Positions 41,097-46,979 of a stretch of DNA of 46,979 nt are shown piece by piece. How positions within the stretch are numbered: position 1 is the stretch's first letter; every line of letters begins with the position of its first letter. The notes under the pieces were generated by a model. The model was not told the DNA's origin. It made no database searches and saw only the letters and a list, made by a program, of their open reading frames with translations. A program made the position numbers and the translations under genes. The stretch is from Planctomycetota bacterium (GTDB lineage Bacteria; Planctomycetota; MHYJ01; JACPRB01): the NCBI GenBank assembly GCA_016190155.1, contig JACPRB010000106.1, positions 1 to 46,979 of the forward strand, in the 5' to 3' direction.

Positions 41097-44000
41097 GTGA
41101 TTCCCTCGCCGGAACTCGAAGACGACCTACCCGGGCTGGCGAACCGGCGTGCGTTGCTGCGACAGCTGGAGACGGCCCCCCTTGCGGAGCCCACGACGCT
41201 TCTGCTCTTCGACCTGGACGGTTTCGGCGCGCTCAATCAGCGAGCCGGACATGAGGCGGGCGACCGGGCGCTGAGCGAGGCGGCGCGGCGCCTGCGCAAT
41301 GCCGTCGGCGCGGAGGGCATGATCGGCCGGGCGGGCAGCGACTCCTTCTTCGTCCTGCTGCCGGGAGCGGACAAGGAACGCGCCGTCAATCTGGCCGAGC
41401 GGGTGCGAGGACTCCTTCGCGAACCGTTTCCCGCGGCGGGCCCCGCCGGCCTCAGCGCCTGCGCCGGCATCGCCACGTTTCCGGACGACGCCGCCGGCGG
41501 ACGCGAACTCCTCGAGGCGGCGCAGCGTGCGCTGCAAGCGTCGCGGCAAGGCGGCAAGGATCGATCGTGCGCGGCCCAGCCCGAGTCGCCCGCGACGAAT
41601 CTCCCATGCCCGATCCTGACGGGCCGGCAGGGCGAATTGCAGTCGGCGCTGGCGACTTTGTTGGGTCCTACGCCGCCCGTGCTGCTCGTGCAGGGCGAAC
41701 CGGGCTCGGGCAAATCCCGATTCCTCTTCGAGCTGGCCAGGAAGATCAACGCCGCCGGCGTCGCTGCTTGCTTCGCGGCCGCGGTGGAGCCGACGGTCGG
41801 CCGGCCGGCCGACGCGCTCATCCGCCTCATCGAGCGTTTCTACGGCCGTCAGCCCGATGCCCTGATCACGCTGCGGGCGCGTCTGACGCCTCCCCAACGA
41901 GCGCTCATGCGCGAGCTGATGACGGTGTGTTCGGACTGGATCGAGGAAGACCTCGAGACCTCAGACCGCCGGCTGCTCACGCTGCAGGCGGTGGAGGTCG
42001 CGATACGCTCGATGGCGGAATTCGGACCGATGGTGCTGCTGTTCGACAACGCGGATACGCTCGATCGCAGCACGATGGACATCCTTCGCGCGATCCTGCG
42101 CGATCGCCGAGCGCCGATCGGCCTGGTGATGGCCGGCCTGCCTTCTCCCGCCCCGCTCGAGAACGTGCCCGCCACGCAGCTCACCCTGTCCCCTCTTCCG
42201 GAAGACGATGTGCGCGCCATGGTCGCGGCGATCCTGCCTGCGGCGCCGCCCGGTTTGGCGGACGCGATCGCCGTCTCTTCCGGAGGGCTGCCGCTCTACG
42301 TCGAGCTCTCGATTCGAACACTCATCCTGAGAAACCAGTTGCGCCGTCCGAAGCTCCTCGGATCACTCGATGCGGCGGTCGCCTGCGCCTTCGATCTTCC
42401 GTCCGCCGTCGGCGAGCTCCTCGTCGGCGCTTCCGTCCTCGGCGTCCACTTCGACGCGCAAACGTTGCATGAGGTGCTCGCCCGGCGCGAGGCGGAGTTC
42501 TTCGACACGCTCGACCATGCCGTCGACGCCGGGCTCATCCGACGCTTGCCCGAGGGCTCCTGCGACGAGTTCGAATTCGCTTCTGGAACCCTGCACGCCG
42601 CGCGCCTGCGAACCGCCCCGACGGATATTCGCCAGCGCATCCACCAGCGCGTAGCGGACGTCTTGCGCTTCCGCAGCGTTCAGCAGCCCGATCTGGATCC
42701 CGCGGAAATCGCGCGTCATGTCGCGCTGGGCCGCGGAACGAGCCTGTCCGCCTCGCCGGGCGACACGACCCTACGCCGGCTTCGGATCCCGCACGCGGCT
42801 GCTCCGCTGTCTCCCGAGGCGCAGAGCCACGCCCTCGCCTTCGTCGAAGCCCTGGCGACCCTCGTCAAGATGCGCCGGCTCTATCCGCAGTGGCCGGACG
42901 CCGGGACCAAGCATCGCATGGCGCTGGCGGCCTCGATCCGGCCGCTGCTCATGGAGGCCCCGGCGTTGACCTTCGCCCCCGATCGCAAGGGCCTGAAGGC
43001 CAACGGCGCGGTCCTGGAATCGGAGCCCGCCATCGAATTGGGGAGGCTTCTCGAAGACCAACTCGTCGCGTCGCTCACGGTGCGCATTGGCCTCGAACCG
43101 AGAGAGCTTCACACGCTCGTTTCGACCCTCGCCGTCCCGATCGAGAAGGCGAGCGTCGGACCGGAGACCTGGGAGCGCATCCTGCGTCGCGAGGACATCC
43201 GGCACATCGACATCCTGCAAGGGCGCATTTCCCCGCGCGAGTTCGACACGGTACGCAAGCTCTACGACGGCGGCATCACCGAGCGCCCGCTGGACGCCTC
43301 CGAGACCGAGTCCCTGCGCGCCACGCTGCACGCGGTCAAGATCGCCGCCGAGAGCCTGCGCGTATTCCCGCCCGATCACGCGCCCGTGGAAGAGGCCCTG
43401 AGCCGCGCGGCCGCGGCCTTGGCGGAGCTCCTGGCGAAAGTCCGCATCCTGACGCTGCGGACGGCGCAGGATGCGCTCGAGGTGAACGGCAAGCCCGTCG
43501 ATTCGGGCGGCGAAGGAGTCATCCGTTTCTTCGTGGAAGAGCTGCACCGCAAGGCGGTCGGTCACTTCACCTTGCGTGACCCGCTGGCGTCCGACGAGGC
43601 TCGGGCGTTCGTGAGTTTCCTGGCCTGCGAGGACTTCAAGACCGCGAAGGCGCCCCTCGTGGATGCCTCCGTTCGACACCTGTCCTTCGTCATGCATACG
43701 ACCAAACACACGGCGGCGCGCGTGCTGGACCTGCCGCCGGGGGAATCGATGCGCATCGATCTTCGCGCCCGCGCGTGGCTGCGCGCCCCCATCCGGCGTC
43801 TGGCCTCGCCGCTGTGCGAGCGTGAGTTCCCGGCGCTGCTGAACGCCCTTGACTTCGGCGCCTTCGCCGGGCTGGCCGCGCAGCTGTTGGATCGGCTCGC
43901 GGCGTGCCTGACGGACCGGAACCCGCAATTCAGGGCGTACGGGGCGGTCATCGCCGCGCGAGCCCTCGACGAGTGCTCCGGAGATACGCGCAAGGCGGTG

Positions 44001-44996
44001 CTCACGCGGCTGCGCCAACCACTCCTGGAACGGCTCGCCGCCGAGAGCGACCCGATCGCGCTGAGGACGCTTCCGGACGTACTGAGAGCTTGGCTGGGGG
44101 CGGCGCTGGCGACGGCTCCGCTGCCGGTCGCCGCGGACTTCATCGGACTGGGGATCAAACCCAAACTCGAGGCCGAGGGCACCCGTCACGAGTTCAAGAC
44201 CCTGCTCCTGAGCAAACTCCGCACGCTGTCTCCCGCGGCCGCGCCCGCGATCGAGAAACTCAAAGCCGGGCCCGACGTCCTGCGACGGGCGGCCGTGCGG
44301 ATCCTGGGAACGATGGGACCGACGCTGACGGCGCCGCTCATCGAGATCATCACCGCCAGCGAAGATCACCCGGTGCGCGCGGCCGCGGCCTCCGCTCTCA
44401 AGGAGATCGGCGGCTCGGCGCAGACCGAGCTGGCCAACCTCATTCGCGCCGACGCGCCCCCCGAAACGCTGGTGCGCGTCCTGGAGGTGCTTGAGCTGGC
44501 GGGTACGGAGAACATCGCGACCCCCGTGCTCACGGCCCTGCGCCACGCGGACCCCGCCGTAGGCAAGGCCGCGTTCGGGCTGATCAAGCGAATCGACCGC
44601 GGCATGGCGGCCGTGCTTCTGCGCAAGATGCTCCCCGAAGGAAATCCGGCCGTGGTGCGGGCGGCCTTGTCCGTCGCTCGCGAGCTCAAGCTGACGGAAC
44701 TCGCCTCGGATGTCGCCGAGCTCATGCGCGCGACCGAATTCGACGTCGTGGTGCGCGAGGCCTGCGCCTACTGGCGTGAGGTTCCTTCTCCGGCGGCCGT
44801 GACGGCCCTGCGCCACGTCTTCGAAAGGAAGGCGAAGATGTTCGGACTGATGAAGGGATTCACCGAGGAGACGCGCGCCGCCGCGATCGAAGCGGCGGCA
44901 CGAATCAACCACCCTTCAGCCCGGGAGCTCGTGTCGCTGGCTCAGGCGGACCGCAGCGAGATCGTCCGACGCGCCGCGGGCTCTCCGATTTCGTGA
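41097..44996 (+). CDS. Degenerate GGDEF / STAND-type ATPase / HEAT-repeat protein
   Basis: The 1299-residue protein starts with a GGDEF-fold domain (about 10-155) whose active motif is AGSDSF (79-84) in place of GGDEF, so cyclase activity is unlikely. A P-loop ATPase follows (about 172-500) with Walker A GEPGSGKS (200-207) and Walker B MVLLFDNAD (312-320), resembling AAA/STAND modules of MalT- and CyaA-like regulators. A long region of unknown fold (about 560-1000) leads to HEAT-type repeats at the C-terminus (APAIEKLKAGPDVLRRAAVR, HPVRAAAASALKEIG). GTG 41097 has AGGAG upstream. It is probably a signal-transducing scaffold. The next gene starts inside its stop (GTGA). Confidence 0.82.
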   Translation: MIPSPELEDDLPGLANRRALLRQLETAPLAEPTTLLLFDLDGFGALNQRAGHEAGDRALSEAARRLRNAVGAEGMIGRAGSDSFFVLLPGADKERAVNLAERVRGLLREPFPAAGPAGLSACAGIATFPDDAAGGRELLEAAQRALQASRQGGKDRSCAAQPESPATNLPCPILTGRQGELQSALATLLGPTPPVLLVQGEPGSGKSRFLFELARKINAAGVAACFAAAVEPTVGRPADALIRLIERFYGRQPDALITLRARLTPPQRALMRELMTVCSDWIEEDLETSDRRLLTLQAVEVAIRSMAEFGPMVLLFDNADTLDRSTMDILRAILRDRRAPIGLVMAGLPSPAPLENVPATQLTLSPLPEDDVRAMVAAILPAAPPGLADAIAVSSGGLPLYVELSIRTLILRNQLRRPKLLGSLDAAVACAFDLPSAVGELLVGASVLGVHFDAQTLHEVLARREAEFFDTLDHAVDAGLIRRLPEGSCDEFEFASGTLHAARLRTAPTDIRQRIHQRVADVLRFRSVQQPDLDPAEIARHVALGRGTSLSASPGDTTLRRLRIPHAAAPLSPEAQSHALAFVEALATLVKMRRLYPQWPDAGTKHRMALAASIRPLLMEAPALTFAPDRKGLKANGAVLESEPAIELGRLLEDQLVASLTVRIGLEPRELHTLVSTLAVPIEKASVGPETWERILRREDIRHIDILQGRISPREFDTVRKLYDGGITERPLDASETESLRATLHAVKIAAESLRVFPPDHAPVEEALSRAAAALAELLAKVRILTLRTAQDALEVNGKPVDSGGEGVIRFFVEELHRKAVGHFTLRDPLASDEARAFVSFLACEDFKTAKAPLVDASVRHLSFVMHTTKHTAARVLDLPPGESMRIDLRARAWLRAPIRRLASPLCEREFPALLNALDFGAFAGLAAQLLDRLAACLTDRNPQFRAYGAVIAARALDECSGDTRKAVLTRLRQPLLERLAAESDPIALRTLPDVLRAWLGAALATAPLPVAADFIGLGIKPKLEAEGTRHEFKTLLLSKLRTLSPAAAPAIEKLKAGPDVLRRAAVRILGTMGPTLTAPLIEIITASEDHPVRAAAASALKEIGGSAQTELANLIRADAPPETLVRVLEVLELAGTENIATPVLTALRHADPAVGKAAFGLIKRIDRGMAAVLLRKMLPEGNPAVVRAALSVARELKLTELASDVAELMRATEFDVVVREACAYWREVPSPAAVTALRHVFERKAKMFGLMKGFTEETRAAAIEAAARINHPSARELVSLAQADRSEIVRRAAGSPIS

Positions 44997-46120
44997 AATT
45001 CCAGGCCCGCCGTTCCGAATTTCTTCGTGGAGTGACCTCGATCGCGACACTGCTGTGGATCGCCGCCCAGCTCGATTTCGAGCTCGTCGGCGAGCATCCG
45101 TCGGCGCGGACCCAGACCACGGCGGAAGGCCGGCGGCTTCAGGGTGCCCTCGGCTACGACAACCACGTGTACTGGGGCTATGGAGATTGGACCGAGAACA
45201 CCGGCCCCATCCGCATTTACGGCCTGGACCCCCTCACCGGGACGTTCGCGGAGGAATTCACCGCCTCGACGGAGAATCTGTCCGTATTTCGCATCTTGTC
45301 GGACGGGGTTCTCTACGCCCTTCACACCGATCCTCGCGGCAGCTCGGACGTCTTTCTTTCCAGGAAGATGGGGGGCACGTGGGCGGGACTCCGGCTCGGC
45401 CAATCCGTCTACCACGCCTTCGACATCGTCGAGTTCCAGGGGAAGACCTATGTCGTCGGTTCCGCGCCGCCGTACGACGCCATGGTATGGGAGATCGCCG
45501 AGGACGGTAGGGGCGTGCTCGTCCATCGGCAACCCAACGGCTATCGCTATTACCTGGCGGGCGTCCTCAATGGGAAGCTCTACGTCACCGGGACGGGACC
45601 GTGGACCAGCAGCGAGTACGTATCGAGCGTCTTCGACGGATCCGCGTGGGCGGCCGGCCCTCGGATGACTCCGGCGGGCGGCGTGCCCTGGAAGGCCGGC
45701 GCGTTCGCGGGCAACTTGGTTTACCTCGCGGGACCCACGGGGCAGCGAAGCTCCTTGTACGTGTTCGACGGCACGACGGCCACGCGGCTGGACCGGCCGG
45801 ACGTCACGGATTACGCGATTCGGGGCGAGGAGTTGCTCCTCCTCTTCTACGACGGCCGGGTTGAGAAGACCCGAGACCTGCAGCAGTGGGAGACCGTCTC
45901 GACGTCAGGCCCCGCGGGATCGACGTGCATGGCCGTCTTGGACGACCGCCTCTACGTGGGAACGGAGGATTCCAAGGTCTACCGCTCCACGTCGAACGCG
46001 TTTCCCCCGGCGACGACGCCGGCCGGCGCGGGTGGAGGTTCCGGCCGTTGCGGGGCGCTCGGCCTTGAAGTCCTCGTCCTGCTGGCCCTGGTGAATCGGC
46101 TGAAACGGCTTGTTCTATAG
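44993..46120 (+). CDS. Beta-propeller-like surface protein with C-terminal sorting tail
   Basis: The 375-residue protein has a hydrophobic N-terminal segment (about 12-27), then repeating beta-strand blades (GKTYVVGSAPPYDAMVWEI, GKLYVTGTGPW, GNLVYLAGPTG, DRLYVGTEDSKVYRST) that suggest a propeller. It ends with a Gly-rich Cys motif (AGGGSGRCGALG), a hydrophobic helix and a basic end (NRLKRLVL). That is the layout of CTERM-type sorting signals such as MYXO- or Synerg-CTERM, in which the tail is cut and the Cys may be anchored. GTG 44993 overlaps the preceding stop, so coexpression with the giant ATPase is likely. Its function is unknown. Confidence 0.72.
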   Translation: MKFQARRSEFLRGVTSIATLLWIAAQLDFELVGEHPSARTQTTAEGRRLQGALGYDNHVYWGYGDWTENTGPIRIYGLDPLTGTFAEEFTASTENLSVFRILSDGVLYALHTDPRGSSDVFLSRKMGGTWAGLRLGQSVYHAFDIVEFQGKTYVVGSAPPYDAMVWEIAEDGRGVLVHRQPNGYRYYLAGVLNGKLYVTGTGPWTSSEYVSSVFDGSAWAAGPRMTPAGGVPWKAGAFAGNLVYLAGPTGQRSSLYVFDGTTATRLDRPDVTDYAIRGEELLLLFYDGRVEKTRDLQQWETVSTSGPAGSTCMAVLDDRLYVGTEDSKVYRSTSNAFPPATTPAGAGGGSGRCGALGLEVLVLLALVNRLKRLVL

Positions 46121-46759
46121 GACTACGCGCTGACGCAGCGACTCGAACTGCGCGCCCGTGATGAGCCCTTCGATGCAGAAGCGGCGCGCCTCTTCGAACA
46201 AGCGGCTGCGACCGAGAGCTTGCCGGGCCAGCAGCGCCTCGGCTTCGATCGCGGAACGGATGGAGCGGATCTCGCGTGCCTCGCTCAAGCCGTACTCCAT
46301 CAACTTCTCCAGGCGGCCGAGCCGTTCCTCCCGCTGCCCTTCGATCTCGCCGAGCAGCCCCTCCATCTGCTCGATGACGACCGCCGCGCGGCGGCGGCGG
46401 CTTTCGACATCCTTGCCGACGTCCAGCGTCGTCACGCCGGCGCGCTCCAGATGCGCCAACTCGCAGGCATCCAGCCACAGGCCGTGACAGGCCGAGCACA
46501 GGTCGTACGAGAACCGTCCCACGCCCTTGGCGGGCACCCTGTCCATGGGAATCTGGCAGCGCGGGCAGCTCGTTCCCGCCTCCGACGGATCCCGATCATC
46601 CGCGATCGGAGCGCCGGGGGAGGCGTCGGTCAACACCTGCGCAAGCTCGTCGGAGTCGAAGAAGAACCCTTGGCACTGCTCACAACGTTCCAGCGTCACG
46701 TCGCCAATCTGGACTTCCTGGAGCGACCCAGGGCATCTCGCACAGACGAGCTCTTCCAT
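46115..46759 (-). CDS. Protein with two zf-TFIIB-type zinc ribbons
   Basis: The 214-residue protein carries two zinc-ribbon motifs of the zf-TFIIB (YjdB/DUF-type) kind: Cys6/Cys9/Cys26/Cys29 and Cys65/Cys68/Cys88/Cys91, each followed by the typical G-F-x-D or G-x-W-L-D and E-L. The second half is a charged helical coiled coil (about 120-190). Such proteins are common and poorly understood; binding to nucleic acid or protein is possible. The last six bases overlap the convergent sorting-tail gene. Confidence 0.8.
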   Translation of the reverse strand: MEELVCARCPGSLQEVQIGDVTLERCEQCQGFFFDSDELAQVLTDASPGAPIADDRDPSEAGTSCPRCQIPMDRVPAKGVGRFSYDLCSACHGLWLDACELAHLERAGVTTLDVGKDVESRRRRAAVVIEQMEGLLGEIEGQREERLGRLEKLMEYGLSEAREIRSIRSAIEAEALLARQALGRSRLFEEARRFCIEGLITGAQFESLRQRVVL

Positions 46760-46861
46760 ATCGAGCGCTTGGTGGCAGAAACCGACGGCCCACTCTCTTC
46801 AACGCCCAGAAGTGTAGTTAATCCCTGGGCCCTCGTCCAGCAGACGATGCTCGGCCATCCG

Positions 46862-46979
46862 TTACTTGTCCAGCAGCTCGAGCGTGAGGGGCAAGGCTTT
46901 GACGAAGACCTCCCCTTCTCCTCCCCAGTTCACGCGGGCGGTCCAGTAGACGGTGTAAATGCCCGCGCCATCCAGACCG
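46862..46979 (-). CDS. C-terminal end of a gene cut by the window edge
   Basis: The minus-strand frame runs from the window edge to TAA at 46862-46864 and encodes a beta-rich end (AGIYTVYWTARVNWGGEGEV, then LTLELLDK). It looks like the last strands of a beta-sandwich, perhaps of a secreted protein. I cannot name it. The 46760-46861 gap holds no gene. Confidence 0.5.
   Translation of the reverse strand, partial: GLDGAGIYTVYWTARVNWGGEGEVFVKALPLTLELLDK

Noticed and set aside
1-46979. UGA reassigned to Trp or Gly in this genome
   Set aside because: UGA is the natural stop of many complete genes here (for example pgk, the HAD phosphatase, pirin-adjacent and Hyf-like genes), with stops positioned at overlapping start codons.
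1-46979. CRISPR arrays, rRNA genes, complete insertion sequences or prophage genes
   Set aside because: I found no regularly spaced direct repeats with unique spacers, no rRNA-like sequence and no transposase, integrase or phage structural genes.

Overview
This is a GC-rich bacterial chromosome segment with dense genes, short intergenic gaps and many ATGA/TGATG start-stop overlaps. A taxon cannot be fixed from the sequence. A Ser/Thr kinase fused to a formylglycine-generating-enzyme-like domain, a large lipoprotein glycosidase-like enzyme, a Cys-type C-terminal sorting tail, an HTH-EIIA fusion heading a complex I-like operon and sigma-54 control all suggest a planctomycete-like or other deep-branching, probably anaerobic or facultative lineage. 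Two genes read through in-frame UGA codons with a hairpin just downstream, so the host very probably makes selenoproteins. UGA is an ordinary stop for most other genes here, which argues against a recoded genetic code.

Layout. 1-8110: central carbon metabolism (3' part of pgk, rpe, accD, a primary-type sigma factor, fbp, class II aldolase, a phosphoglycolate-phosphatase-like HAD), with a UGA-containing CoA-binding protein convergent to the sigma gene and a HEAT-repeat protein. 8139-11060: a PLD-fold protein, tRNA-Pro(GGG) with its promoter, a cluster of palindromes, and a receiver/GGDEF signalling pair. 11097-18879: a stress island. A XylR/V4R-type sigma-54 activator is followed by two -24/-12 promoters, a DUF1328-like membrane peptide, a tandem universal stress protein and GroES/GroEL. 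Debris lies around it: atpD, cardiolipin synthase and ribosome hibernation factor fragments. 18915-28158: the glycosidase-like lipoprotein flanked by direct copies of a 58-bp repeat, a PEBP protein, small secreted proteins and a TldD/TldE pair. 28180-31968: the kinase-sulfatase-modifying-fold protein and a selenocysteine redoxin of the deiodinase-like type.

32460-40379 (minus strand) is a tightly coupled seven-gene operon: HTH-EIIA, then HyfB-, HyfC-, HyfE-, HyfF-, HyfG- and HyfI-like subunits. The large subunit has lost the cysteines that hold the NiFe centre, so this is an energy-converting-hydrogenase-related (Ehr-type) ion-pumping complex of unknown electron chemistry, not a hydrogenase. 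40435-41047 holds a tiny proline-rich gene with a candidate sigma-54 promoter next to the wreck of a sigma-54 activator. 41097-46979 holds a giant degenerate-GGDEF/ATPase/HEAT protein, a surface protein with a C-terminal sorting tail, a zinc-ribbon protein and a partial gene.

The most notable signals are the two UGA-containing genes (CoA-binding YccU-like at 3512-3925 and redoxin at 31171-31968), the NiFe-less Hyf-like operon with its EIIA head, and the sigma-54-driven chaperonin/USP island.
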